The notes under the pieces are model-generated. The model did not search any database and was not told where the DNA came from. It was given only the letters and a program-made list of their open reading frames with translations. The position numbers and the translations under genes were made by a program. From positions 1 to 64,000 of the forward strand of contig NZ_JARHUG010000015.1 of NCBI RefSeq assembly GCF_029223185.1: a DNA stretch of 64,000 bases, given 5' to 3'. Every line of letters begins with the position of its first letter. Position 1 is the stretch's first letter. This DNA is from Aliiglaciecola sp. CAU 1673. Its GTDB lineage: Bacteria > Pseudomonadota > Gammaproteobacteria > Enterobacterales > Alteromonadaceae. Below are positions 42,958-51,926 of this stretch, in pieces.

Positions 42958-43607
42958 CCCCAGTCAATAGTCAAACCCTGCGCCAATCCTTTCGTCAGAA
43001 GCGCCGCAGTCTGGATCATCAGGCCCAAACACAAGCCGCTTTCGAAGCCAGCAATCTGTGCCTGACATTAGCTCAAGTCAAACAGGCAAAGCGGATTGCC
43101 TTTTATTTGGCCAATGATGGTGAACTGGATCCTGCACCGTTAATCCATCGCTGCTGGGAACTGCAAAAGGAGGTGTATCTGCCGGTGCTGCATCCCTTTA
43201 GTCAGGGCTATCTGATGTTTGTGCGCTATACCGCGGATACCCCCATGGCGGCTAACCGCTTCGGTATTGCTGAACCGCAAATCGAAACACAGAGCATTTG
43301 TCCGCTGGCAGAATTGGAGCTTATTTTTACCCCTTTGGTGGCCTTCGACGCTAAGGGTAATCGTATGGGCATGGGAGGCGGCTTTTATGATCGCACGCTG
43401 GCCCCGATTTATCGCGATAAACTTAAGACCCAGGTAATTGGCTTGGCTCATGACTGCCAACTGGCAGTCGATTTGCCGGTGCAACCCTGGGATATTCCGC
43501 TGCATGGGGTGGTGACCCCATCCAGATTTTACTCCTTCTGCGCGGCGACTTCGGGTACGCTATCGCCGTCAGAACACAATCGATGTAATAGCCATGAATC
43601 AAAATGA
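42954..43607 (+). CDS. fau: 5-formyltetrahydrofolate cyclo-ligase
   Basis: The 217-residue enzyme (also ygfA) converts 5-formyl-THF to 5,10-methenyl-THF with ATP. Key motifs are [11 protein letters not shown] near the N-terminus, [17 protein letters not shown], and the C-terminal [15 protein letters not shown]. It is about 20-35 residues longer than E. coli Fau because of a tail after HGVVTPSRF that overlaps rpiA by 14 bp. In relatives fau directly follows 6S RNA; here it follows a histidine kinase. Confidence 0.92.
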   Translation: MTPVNSQTLRQSFRQKRRSLDHQAQTQAAFEASNLCLTLAQVKQAKRIAFYLANDGELDPAPLIHRCWELQKEVYLPVLHPFSQGYLMFVRYTADTPMAANRFGIAEPQIETQSICPLAELELIFTPLVAFDAKGNRMGMGGGFYDRTLAPIYRDKLKTQVIGLAHDCQLAVDLPVQPWDIPLHGVVTPSRFYSFCAATSGTLSPSEHNRCNSHESK

Positions 43608-44247
43608 AATGAAGAAAGCGGCGGCCTTGGCTGCCCTAAAATATGTGCAGGATGACGCTATTGTCGGCGTCGGTACCGGCTCCACAGTGGGCTACTTTAT
43701 TGAGGGTCTGGCAGACCTTAAACACAAAATTCAGGGCGCCGTGTCCAGCTCAGATGACTCTACGGCCAAACTCAAAGCCGCAGGGATCGAAGTATTCGAT
43801 CTGAATAGCGTTGACGACTTGGACATCTATGTGGATGGTGCCGATGAAATCACCAGCCACAAAGCCATGATCAAGGGCGGTGGCGCAGCACTCACCCGGG
43901 AAAAGATTGTGGCGGCGGTGGCTAAGCAATTTATCTGCATAATTGATAAAAGTAAGCAAGTTGGCGTATTGGGAGCCTTTCCTTTGCCAGTGGAAGTGAT
44001 CCCCATGGCGCGCTCTTATGTGGCCCGTGAGTTGGTCAAACTGGGAGGCGATCCGGTATGGCGACAGGGTGTGGTCACCGACAACGGCAACCATATTCTG
44101 GATGTTCATAACCTGGAAATTCTCAAACCCATGGAGTTAGAAAACCGCATTAACCAGATCGTGGGCGTGGTCACTAACGGCTTGTTTGCCAATCGTGGCG
44201 CCGATGTGGTGCTGGTAGGCACCAGCGAAGGCGTTGTCACCCTCTGA
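43594..44247 (+). CDS. rpiA: Ribose-5-phosphate isomerase A
   Basis: The 217-residue enzyme interconverts ribose 5-phosphate and ribulose 5-phosphate in the pentose phosphate pathway. Conserved motifs are [16 protein letters not shown], the VDGADEI catalytic-Asp block, and [16 protein letters not shown] (Lys and Glu). Length matches E. coli RpiA (219). The ATG is inside the fau tail. A strong terminator follows. Confidence 0.96.
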   Translation: MNQNEMKKAAALAALKYVQDDAIVGVGTGSTVGYFIEGLADLKHKIQGAVSSSDDSTAKLKAAGIEVFDLNSVDDLDIYVDGADEITSHKAMIKGGGAALTREKIVAAVAKQFICIIDKSKQVGVLGAFPLPVEVIPMARSYVARELVKLGGDPVWRQGVVTDNGNHILDVHNLEILKPMELENRINQIVGVVTNGLFANRGADVVLVGTSEGVVTL

Positions 44248-44262
44248 TTTAAATGCAAAGTG

Positions 44263-44298
44263 GGCGTCCTCAATCATTAGGACGCCGCTTGCTTTTTA
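44263..44298 (+). terminator. Terminator after rpiA
   Basis: GGCGTCCT (44263-44270), loop CAATCATT, AGGACGCC (44279-44286), then GCTTGCTTTTTA. Ends the kinase-fau-rpiA unit, so serA has its own promoter. Confidence 0.8.
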
Positions 44299-44398
44299 AG
44301 CTTTCCTACTAAGATCCCCTTTAATCGGCTTGGCGCTTCTGGTAATTTAGCCATCCAGACGGCCTTTAAGTTTATTCCCAACTCTCCAGGAACACGCC

Positions 44399-45628
44399 AT
44401 GAGCAAAGTATCACTGCCCAAAGACAAAATTCGTATCTTATTGCTAGAAGGCGTACATCAGAGTGCATTGGCCACGCTAAAAGCGAATGGCTACACCAAT
44501 ATTGAGTATCTGAAAACCTCCCTCGGTGAAGAGGAACTGGTGCAGAAAATCCAGGATTTCCACTTCGTTGGTATTCGTTCCCGCACTCAATTGACCGAGA
44601 CAGTCTTTGAGGCGGCGCAGAAACTGGTGGCAGTCGGCTGCTTTTGTATTGGCACCAACCAGGTAGATACCGAGGCGGCAGAACGCCGGGGCATTCCGGT
44701 ATTTAACGCCCCCTTCTCCAACACCCGCTCGGTGGCGGAATTGGTCTTGGGCGAAATTTTGCTGCTTTTACGTGGTATTCCTTTGAAAAATGCTCAGGCT
44801 CATCGTGGAATTTGGGATAAGAGCGCCAATGGCTCCTTTGAAGCCAGGGGTAAAACCCTGGGCATTATCGGTTACGGCCATATCGGCACACAGTTGAGTA
44901 TCATGGCAGAGCATGTCGGTATGCGTGTGCAATTCTACGATATTGAGAACAAGCTGGCTCTGGGTAATGCCCAGCAGGTGCATAGCCTCAACCAATTGCT
45001 GAAAAGCTCCGATGTGGTCACCTTGCATGTGCCGGAAACGCCACAAACCAAGGATATGATCGGTCCGGCCGAATTGGATGCCATGAAGCCAGGTGCCATC
45101 CTGATTAACGCATCCCGCGGCACAGTGGTGGACATTGAGGCCTTAGCCGACGCTTTGCGCGAAAACAAAGTGGGCGGTGCGGCAATTGACGTTTTCCCGG
45201 TTGAACCAAAATCCAACGACGAAGAATTCGTGTCACCGCTTAGGGAATTCGACAACGTTATCCTCACCCCTCATGTAGGCGGAAGCACCCAGGAAGCCCA
45301 GGAAAATATTGGTGTTGAAGTGGCAGGTAAACTGGCTAAATACAGCGATAACGGATCCACCTTATCGGCGGTCAACTTCCCCGAAGTATCTCTGCCAGAA
45401 CACCGGGGACGTTCCAGACTGTTGCACATTCACCGTAACATCCCCGGCGTACTGACCAAAATCAACCAGGCTTTTGCCGAGAAAGGCATCAACATTGCCG
45501 CTCAGTACCTGCAAACCACCCCTAACATTGGTTATGTAGTGATCGATGTTGATTCTGATCATGCCGATGAGGCATTCCAGCACCTTGCCAGCATCGAAGG
45601 CACCATTAAGACCCGCATTTTGCATTAA
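44399..45628 (+). CDS. serA: D-3-phosphoglycerate dehydrogenase
   Basis: The 409-residue protein matches E. coli SerA (410). It performs the first step of serine synthesis. The NAD-binding motif is GYGHIGTQLSIMAEHVGM (about 159-176). Catalytic residues lie in INASRGTVVDIEALADAL, FPVEPK and LTPHVGGSTQEAQENI. A C-terminal ACT domain (about 335-409) binds serine for feedback inhibition. Adjacent to rpiA as usual in this group. Confidence 0.96.
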   Translation: MSKVSLPKDKIRILLLEGVHQSALATLKANGYTNIEYLKTSLGEEELVQKIQDFHFVGIRSRTQLTETVFEAAQKLVAVGCFCIGTNQVDTEAAERRGIPVFNAPFSNTRSVAELVLGEILLLLRGIPLKNAQAHRGIWDKSANGSFEARGKTLGIIGYGHIGTQLSIMAEHVGMRVQFYDIENKLALGNAQQVHSLNQLLKSSDVVTLHVPETPQTKDMIGPAELDAMKPGAILINASRGTVVDIEALADALRENKVGGAAIDVFPVEPKSNDEEFVSPLREFDNVILTPHVGGSTQEAQENIGVEVAGKLAKYSDNGSTLSAVNFPEVSLPEHRGRSRLLHIHRNIPGVLTKINQAFAEKGINIAAQYLQTTPNIGYVVIDVDSDHADEAFQHLASIEGTIKTRILH

Positions 45629-45633
45629 TCGGG

Positions 45634-45662
45634 AAGGGGCGGAATAGCATGCCGCCCCTTTA
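45634..45662 (+). terminator. Terminator after serA
   Basis: AAGGGGCGG (45634-45642), loop, CCGCCCCTT (45652-45660) and TTA. The inverted repeat sits 6 bp after the serA stop. Confidence 0.7.
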
Positions 45663-45716
45663 CCTCTCCGATGATAGGGGTATAGTTATGCCATACCTTT
45701 TGCCATCGGAATATCA

Positions 45717-46358
45717 ATGACTTATCGCTGGTCCTTGGGCTGGATCCTACTTTTTGCTTGTAGCGGAATGGCAGCCGAGCTGGAAGTCGAAGTCAAGGCA
45801 CCGGATAGCCGCCCACTGGCACATGCCGTGGTCTATCTGCTATCTGATGCACCTCTGCCCCCGGTAAAACCTGGTACCGTGGCGGAGATGGACCAAATCA
45901 AAAAGCAATTTAAGCCCCATATTCTGGTGGTGCAAAAAGACACCCAAATTGTTTTCCCCAATTCAGACTCCATCAAGCACCATGTGTATTCCTTTTCACC
46001 GGCAAAAACCTTTGAGTTGCAGTTGTATAAGGAGAAGCAGCCCGCATTGCCTTTCGATACACCGGGCCAGGTAGAATTGGGCTGCAATGTGCATGACTGG
46101 ATGTTGGGCTATATCTATGTGGTAGACACTCCATATTTTGCCCAAACCGATGCCAGTGGTGTTGCCAGAATTGAAGCTCCAGCTGGCAACTACCGGCTTT
46201 ATCTGCGCCACCCCAGAATACAGGACGCGCCAGAAGCCCTGGAGACTCCTTTGCAACTCGGCGAGAAGACCAGACATCGCTTTGTATTGCAACAACCCTT
46301 GCTACCCTCTCTTCAATCTTTTGAAGAGGATACGGACGAATTTTCCGGTTATGAGTAA
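45717..46358 (+). CDS. Secreted cupredoxin-like protein
   Basis: The 213-residue protein has a signal peptide (to about residue 20) and a plastocyanin-like domain. Candidate type 1 copper ligands are H88 or H89 (KHHVYSF), C123, H126 and M129 (GCNVHDWM). Proteins of this form are often annotated as methylamine utilisation protein, without a demonstrated link. A C-terminal tail past residue 140 looks like an Ig-like strand domain. It overlaps the following GGDEF/EAL gene by 8 bp, so a periplasmic copper or redox input to that enzyme is possible. Confidence 0.82.
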   Translation: MTYRWSLGWILLFACSGMAAELEVEVKAPDSRPLAHAVVYLLSDAPLPPVKPGTVAEMDQIKKQFKPHILVVQKDTQIVFPNSDSIKHHVYSFSPAKTFELQLYKEKQPALPFDTPGQVELGCNVHDWMLGYIYVVDTPYFAQTDASGVARIEAPAGNYRLYLRHPRIQDAPEALETPLQLGEKTRHRFVLQQPLLPSLQSFEEDTDEFSGYE

Positions 46359-48702
46359 TGTTTTGCCAGTGAAACTCAATAGTCTGAGAAGCCGCATGCT
46401 GCTGGTCTTCCTGCTGATGCTGGCACTGATCATGGTGGCGACATTGGTGACGGTACAAACCGCAACCTATGGTCACTCCACAGGCCAGGTTAGAAGTCAC
46501 GCCCTGACCTCAGCCCGAGTCGTGCAAGACAAAATTCAGAACCGCGCCACTCAGTTGAGTACAGCGCTCAGTACTTTTTCACAAGATTTCAGCACCAAGG
46601 GGTTGATCAGAACAGGCAAAGACGATCCTGCCTCACTTCGTTCCGCCTTGGGTAACCATCAAAAACGCATGGAAGCAGACTTGAGTTGGGTGTTGGACCA
46701 AGATGGAAGGTTGCTCAGCAGTACCGCAGAGACCGAGGCAAAGCATCTGGAAGTATCGGCAGAACGTTATCTGACTGGCGGCATCCACTGGCTTAAGCTC
46801 GATAACCACTACTACCTGGTGCAAGCCGCACCAGTAAAGTTTGTGGAAAGCTCACCAAGGGCTAATGCCTGGCTATTTGGCGCGATTGATGCTGCGAAGT
46901 TAATCGAACAGCAGTTAGTCGAGTTAACAGACATGCAAGTCAGTTTGATGGCCGATGGCGCCGTGGTCGTGGGTAGCACCTTACCCATGGTACAGGCAGA
47001 AACACTGCTCAGCCAGGTCAATCAGGTGCTTCACTCCCCGGGCAGCCTGAAGTTGGATGACATGGAACTGCTGTTTTTCACCTTCCCCATAGGTCAGGCT
47101 GATGCTCTGAGTTTGCAGTTGGTGCTGGTCACCCCTGCCGATAAAGCCTATTTATCCTACAACAGTCTTTTAGGGCAATTAGCCCTTATCCTGGCCCTGG
47201 CGGCAGCCCTGGCACTGATCGCCGCCATTGTCGTATCCAATGGCATTACGAGGCCGCTGACCTCGTTAGTGTCCGTGACTAACAAAATCAGTAAAGGCCA
47301 GTATATCGATGAGGTGCCGCAATCCAGTACCGCAGAAATTGCTTCCTTGTCAGGGGCTATTAGTGAAATGCAGCAGGGCATTCGCCAACGTGAGTTGGAA
47401 ATACAGCAACTGGCTTATTTCGATGCCCTGACTGGTCTGCCCAACCGCAACCAATTCAACGAGCAGTTGCGCGAACTTATTGCTGCCCAAAAAGCGGTTA
47501 CACTGCTGGTGATGGACCTCGACCGATTCAAAGATATCAACGATACTCTGGGTCATGGCATTGGCGACCAATTGCTCAAGTTGGTCGCGAACCGCTTGGC
47601 AACGCTGGCAGTACCCAATCTGTTTATGGCCAGGCTTGGCGGAGATGAATTCGGTTTACTCTGTTTTGACGATAAACAGGTGGACGCCGACACTTTCGCC
47701 AAAAAAGTGCGGGCCATTTTTGAACAGCCCTTTGCCATCAATAAAATTGTGTTGGAGTTAGACGCCAGTATCGGTTTGGCGGTGTGCCCTGAGCACAGCA
47801 GTGATCCGGATAATCTGGTACAACTGGCTGATATCGCCATGTACAGCTGCAAAGGTCACCATCACAGTTATGCCATCTATGCACCGGCACTGAACAAGTA
47901 TTCGGTACAGCGCCTGAGCCTGATGACAGAGCTGAAATCGGCTTTGGCTTCCGACCAACTGCAACTGTACTACCAACCCAAGCTGGATCTTAAGAAGAGT
48001 AAGGTGGTTGGGGTGGAATGTCTGGTGCGCTGGATCCACCCGGTCCATGGTTTTATTGCGCCCGACCAGTTTATTCCTTTGGCAGAACAAACCGGTGCCA
48101 TCCGTCATCTGACCAATTGGGCACTGAGAAAAGCATTACAGCAGCAACAAGCCTGGCGTAATCTTGGTTTTGAATTGCAAGTAGCGGTCAATATCTCCGC
48201 CCTTGATCTGGTGGACATGAAATTGCCTGAGCACTTAGCCGCTTTGTTAGATGAGTACCAGGCTAATCCCTCCAGCCTGATCCTGGAAGTGACTGAAAGC
48301 GCGCTAATGATGGATGCAGAGGCCGCCATGCGGGCGCTGCAGCGTATTCACGATATGGGATTGGTACTCTCTATTGACGATTTTGGTACCGGCTATTCCT
48401 CTATGGGTCAACTCAAGCAGATGCCGGTACATGAATTGAAAATAGATAAAGCCTTTGTCCTGGATTTGGCCAACAACAAAGACGATCAGGTGATGGTCAA
48501 AACACTGGTGTCACTTGCCCAACACCTGGAACTGAGCACAGTGGCCGAAGGCGTGGAGGACGAACAAGCCCTGTCTATGCTAAGGGAGGTCGGTTGCGAC
48601 AAAGCGCAAGGCTTTTATTTAAGCAAACCACTACCGGCGGCACAGTTTGAGAGCTGGCTGAGGAGCTATCAGCCTCCCCTGGCAACAGAGTTGAATGCGT
48701 GA
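46351..48702 (+). CDS. Membrane GGDEF/EAL c-di-GMP enzyme with HAMP
   Basis: The 783-residue protein has helices at about 16-38 and 270-292. A periplasmic sensing region lies between them, then a HAMP segment (RPLTSLVSVTNKISKG), a GGDEF domain with an intact RLGGDEF motif at about residue 430, and an EAL domain from about 540. The EAL signature reads ECL; the glutamate is kept, as are EVTESALM, DDFGTGYSSM and KIDKAF. Both activities may be present. ATG at 46351 overlaps the cupredoxin gene; the stop overlaps the next gene by GTGA. Confidence 0.9.
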   Translation: MSNVLPVKLNSLRSRMLLVFLLMLALIMVATLVTVQTATYGHSTGQVRSHALTSARVVQDKIQNRATQLSTALSTFSQDFSTKGLIRTGKDDPASLRSALGNHQKRMEADLSWVLDQDGRLLSSTAETEAKHLEVSAERYLTGGIHWLKLDNHYYLVQAAPVKFVESSPRANAWLFGAIDAAKLIEQQLVELTDMQVSLMADGAVVVGSTLPMVQAETLLSQVNQVLHSPGSLKLDDMELLFFTFPIGQADALSLQLVLVTPADKAYLSYNSLLGQLALILALAAALALIAAIVVSNGITRPLTSLVSVTNKISKGQYIDEVPQSSTAEIASLSGAISEMQQGIRQRELEIQQLAYFDALTGLPNRNQFNEQLRELIAAQKAVTLLVMDLDRFKDINDTLGHGIGDQLLKLVANRLATLAVPNLFMARLGGDEFGLLCFDDKQVDADTFAKKVRAIFEQPFAINKIVLELDASIGLAVCPEHSSDPDNLVQLADIAMYSCKGHHHSYAIYAPALNKYSVQRLSLMTELKSALASDQLQLYYQPKLDLKKSKVVGVECLVRWIHPVHGFIAPDQFIPLAEQTGAIRHLTNWALRKALQQQQAWRNLGFELQVAVNISALDLVDMKLPEHLAALLDEYQANPSSLILEVTESALMMDAEAAMRALQRIHDMGLVLSIDDFGTGYSSMGQLKQMPVHELKIDKAFVLDLANNKDDQVMVKTLVSLAQHLELSTVAEGVEDEQALSMLREVGCDKAQGFYLSKPLPAAQFESWLRSYQPPLATELNA

Positions 48703-49901
48703 AGCCCCTGTTTACTGCCGCTTTACTGATTTGCCTGCCAGTTCAGGCAGCACAACTCTCAGGTGTGGTACAGACCGCATTGGTGTCCGCTGACGACAGC
48801 CACAGTTGGCAAAATGACGGTACCGGACTGCTCCGCCATGACGATAATGGTATTGCGCTTGAACAGTCACTGATACGCCTGGAACAGACTTTAAACACAG
48901 ATTTTTCATTGGATATAGTGGCCAATTACCATGCCGATGGTGAACAACACCTGGGCTTAACCCAGGCCTTGCTGCAATACAAACCCTTGTCTGCAGGCAC
49001 AGTTAAATTCAAGGCTAGGGCCGGCTTCTTTTATCCACAAATGTCGCTCGAAAATCTAGATACAGGCTGGTTATCCCCCTATCACTACACGCAAAGCGCA
49101 ATTAACAGCTGGTTGGGAGAGGAATTGCGTATCGCTGGGCTGGAAATGAGTTTGTATAGTCCTGGACGGCAGCGCCGCAGTCCCTGGTCATGGGAGCTGT
49201 ATGTCGGCGCTTTTCGTGGTAATGACCCTCTCGGCACTCTCATCAGCTGGCGTGGCCTCGCGCTGCATGATCGGCAAAGTCTGCACAACGACAGGGTTGA
49301 ATTTGCCCCTTACCCTTCTGTAGTTGACCCATCGCGCATCAATCACCCTGACTGGGTAGAGCCCTTTCATGAAATTGACGGCAAAACAGGAGGCTATGCC
49401 GGCCTGCACCTGTCCTATTTTCAGCGCTTCGAACTTCGTTATTATTTTTATGATAACCGCGCTAATCCCCTGGCAGTCAACGCGCAGCGTCTGTATGCGT
49501 GGCATACCCGCTTTCACTCACTGGCTACGTCTTATCAGCTAACGGCAGAGACAAAGTTCATTGCTCAATGGATGCAAGGAGATACAGAAATGGGGCCGCG
49601 CGGGGTTGAAGCAGACTTCGACGCCTGGTATCTGCTGCTCACCCATCACATTGCACAGCACAGACTTAGCCTGCGTCTGGATCGCTTTATGGTCAGAGAA
49701 GACGATATCTGGCCCTGGGATTATAACGACAGTGATGGTCGTGCACTGACCCTGTCCTGGCGCTATGACCTATCATCCCAATGGCAACTGGGGCTAGAGC
49801 AACATTTCAACCAAAGTACTGTTGTTAATCGCGCGACGGTCGGCGAAAATATGGATACCGAACAGAATCAGACCCTCGCCATCGTGCAGTTTCGTTGGTA
49901 A
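48699..49901 (+). CDS. Outer-membrane beta-barrel protein
   Basis: The 400-residue protein has a signal peptide (to about QAAQ, residue 19). Alternating amphipathic strands end in the terminal motif AIVQFRW, aromatic-terminated like other barrels. It contains an Asn/Asp-rich loop region and no known enzyme motif. It starts with GTG at 48699 (GTGA overlap with the GGDEF/EAL gene). A porin-like role, or an outer-membrane partner of the cupredoxin/c-di-GMP unit, is inferred from context. Confidence 0.78.
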   Translation: MKPLFTAALLICLPVQAAQLSGVVQTALVSADDSHSWQNDGTGLLRHDDNGIALEQSLIRLEQTLNTDFSLDIVANYHADGEQHLGLTQALLQYKPLSAGTVKFKARAGFFYPQMSLENLDTGWLSPYHYTQSAINSWLGEELRIAGLEMSLYSPGRQRRSPWSWELYVGAFRGNDPLGTLISWRGLALHDRQSLHNDRVEFAPYPSVVDPSRINHPDWVEPFHEIDGKTGGYAGLHLSYFQRFELRYYFYDNRANPLAVNAQRLYAWHTRFHSLATSYQLTAETKFIAQWMQGDTEMGPRGVEADFDAWYLLLTHHIAQHRLSLRLDRFMVREDDIWPWDYNDSDGRALTLSWRYDLSSQWQLGLEQHFNQSTVVNRATVGENMDTEQNQTLAIVQFRW

Positions 49902-50821
49902 ACATATTGCGTCTCACTCAACTGACTTTCTTCCTCCTTGTAGTAGCTCACTTGGCGACCTTGAGTGTTGCGGCCAAAGCCGATGTTGATATTCATGCGC
50001 TTTGTTTAACCTCACCCAAACGCTGTCTTGAACAAGTGCCTGCGCAATTAGCAAAGGAGAAGGAGGGCAGTCGTAGTTGGTATCGCTTGAAGATCTATGA
50101 ACTGGATTCATTGCTGCATTTGTTACAGCTGGACAGGTTAAAAGAAGCCCTTCAGTCTGTGGCGCAAAGAACAGACCAGCCTGATGCATTCCGAATCCGC
50201 CTGTACACTCACCAGGCAAAACTGCTGACCTTAGAAGGTAAGCAGGAAGAAGCTGCAGACTATCTAAGCAAAGCCATCGTGTTACTGGATCAGGGTCACC
50301 AGCTATTTCCTGCACCGCTGCTGCAGGTGCATATTGCCAACTTACAGCTCTATCAGGGCCAGTATGCAGAAGCACTACAAAGACTGCTGGCAGCAGAGGA
50401 TAAGTTCAGCAAAGGTGGCTCTGCGCTATTTAACTTGGAGCTCTATACCAATCTTGGCCATGCCGCCTCTTACATTGAAGATTATAAAGGCCAACTGAAA
50501 TATCGCCAGCAGGCGCTCAGGTGGGCAACTCTCTTAGAGAATCAACACCAATTGGGCATTGGCCTCTACAATCTGGCCAGGGCACATCAAGCGCTGGTGC
50601 AATATCAGCCGGCCCTGGACTACTTTGAAGAAGCCTACCAGGCGTCTTTGGGAGCCGGGGACAAAGCCACTGCTCATCAAGCCTTGCTAAGGCTTGCCCA
50701 AGTCAGTTTGGACAATGGTCAATACAGCCAGGCCAAGCATTTTTTCTCTAGGCTGGAGAGCGAGTATTTACCTCCTCCTATGCACAAACTCGAACAGCAA
50801 TTAAACGATTTGCTGAACTAG
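49895..50821 (+). CDS. Exported TPR-like protein, copy 1
   Basis: The 308-residue protein starts at TTG 49895, overlapping the barrel stop. It has a signal peptide (about 1-27), the Cys pair ALCLTSPKRCLEQ near 36-44, and helical repeats such as LYTNLGHAASYIEDYKGQLKYRQQAL and GLYNLARAHQALVQYQPALDYFEEAYQ that resemble TPR units. The start has no ribosome-binding site, so it depends on coupling to the barrel gene. Function is unknown; TPR proteins usually bind partner proteins. Confidence 0.78.
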   Translation: MVNILRLTQLTFFLLVVAHLATLSVAAKADVDIHALCLTSPKRCLEQVPAQLAKEKEGSRSWYRLKIYELDSLLHLLQLDRLKEALQSVAQRTDQPDAFRIRLYTHQAKLLTLEGKQEEAADYLSKAIVLLDQGHQLFPAPLLQVHIANLQLYQGQYAEALQRLLAAEDKFSKGGSALFNLELYTNLGHAASYIEDYKGQLKYRQQALRWATLLENQHQLGIGLYNLARAHQALVQYQPALDYFEEAYQASLGAGDKATAHQALLRLAQVSLDNGQYSQAKHFFSRLESEYLPPPMHKLEQQLNDLLN

Positions 50822-50870
50822 TTCTTCTCGACCTACAGCCACTCTCTTAGTAACAGGGCCGCTACAAGCA

Positions 50871-50899
50871 GTGACTTGCACTGCGAAAATTGGTATAAA
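50871..50899 (+). promoter_or_regulatory. Candidate promoter of the second TPR gene
   Basis: GTGACT (50871-50876), a 17-bp spacer and TATAAA (50894-50899). The -35 matches TTGACA at four of six positions. It lies just before the copied barrel-gene tail and would let the duplicate be expressed on its own. Confidence 0.45.
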
Positions 50900-50901
50900 T
50901 T

Positions 50902-50940
50902 CTGCATTGGTCCCCCGCATTAGTGCAATTTCGTTGGTAA
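50902..50940 (+). pseudogene. Remnant of the barrel gene's 3' end
   Basis: The codons here read LHWSPALVQFRW then stop, matching the barrel gene end ...LAIVQFRW-stop; VQFRW and the stop are exact. The copy carries the overlapping TTG start and GTA second codon of the TPR gene, so the duplication included the junction of the two genes. Everything upstream has been lost or has diverged. Confidence 0.8.
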
Positions 50941-51923
50941 GTATCTTGCGCCGCGTTTCATTCTGTTTTGCTGTCTATTCAACCCTTGCATTGTCCATCT
51001 GTAGCCTGCCCTCAATGGCCTCGGAAGAAGCGCCCGTTGATATTCATAGCCTTTGTCAAAGTTCTCCCGTTGCTTGTATAGAGCACCTCCCTGAAGAGCT
51101 TGCAAAACAAAAAGAAGGTAGCCGTAGCTGGTATGCGCTGAAAATATACCAGTTCGATGCTTTGCACATTCTGGAGCGCAGCGATGAACTAAAAGCAGCA
51201 ATATCGCCGTTTCTGGCCATGCCAAACTTACCTGTTATGTTCAGTGCACATCTTTATACCCACTATGCGAAATTGCTAAGCGTGGAGGGCGATAAGAAAA
51301 TGACAGATAAGTACCTGAATAAGGCAATTAACCTGTTGGATGAAAACCACAAGCACTTTTTGTCGCCTATGTTGCAAGTGCAAATTGCTAACCTTGAGCT
51401 TTATCAGGCCCGCTATAGGCAAGCTTTTGACAGACTGCAGGCTGTCGAGGTCGACCATGGTGAGGGCGGAACAGCCCTGTTCCAATATGAGCTATATAAT
51501 AACTTAGGTCATGCGGCATCTTTCCTTAAGGATGTTGATGGGCACCTCAAGTACCGTCTGAAAGCCATGGAATGGGTAACGTTGTTACAAAATCAGCAAA
51601 AGCTAAGCGAGGGCGTTTACAACCTGGCGCGGGCTTATCAAGGCTTAGAACAACATGAGAATGCATTAACTTACTTTTCTGAAGCCTATCAGTTAGCTAC
51701 ACAAGCAGGTGATGAGGTTAGTGCGCAGATGGCCTTGCTAAGGCTGGCAGAGGTTAGTCTGGCCTGTGGTCAAAAGGAAAGAGGAAAAGCCTACTTACAA
51801 CAACTGGATGAAAGCAAATTGCCGGAAACCGCCCGGGATTTATGGACTGAACTCAGTGGGTTGTTGGGCGCAACAGGCAAGCGAAAAGATGAAGAAGGCC
51901 GCATTATTGCGGCCGTGAACTAA
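50934..51923 (+). CDS. Exported TPR-like protein, copy 2
   Basis: The 329-residue paralogue starts at TTG 50934 by analogy with copy 1 (LVSILR versus LVNILR frames). It has a signal peptide ending near SMASEE. The shared motifs are VDIHSLCQSSPVACIEHLPEELAKQKEGSRSWYALKIY, LYNNLGHAASFLKDVDGHLKYR and GVYNLARAYQGLEQ. Its C-terminus is extended by about 20 charged residues. A hairpin GGCCGC/GCGGCC lies in the last codons, and its stop is 3 bp from the convergent DUF481 gene. Confidence 0.8.
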   Translation: MVSILRRVSFCFAVYSTLALSICSLPSMASEEAPVDIHSLCQSSPVACIEHLPEELAKQKEGSRSWYALKIYQFDALHILERSDELKAAISPFLAMPNLPVMFSAHLYTHYAKLLSVEGDKKMTDKYLNKAINLLDENHKHFLSPMLQVQIANLELYQARYRQAFDRLQAVEVDHGEGGTALFQYELYNNLGHAASFLKDVDGHLKYRLKAMEWVTLLQNQQKLSEGVYNLARAYQGLEQHENALTYFSEAYQLATQAGDEVSAQMALLRLAEVSLACGQKERGKAYLQQLDESKLPETARDLWTELSGLLGATGKRKDEEGRIIAAVN

Positions 51924-51926
51924 ACC

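Noticed and set aside
44277-44468. A minus-strand ORF of 63 codons over the rpiA terminator and serA start
   Set aside because: It includes the terminator and the conserved serA coding start, so it is a shadow.
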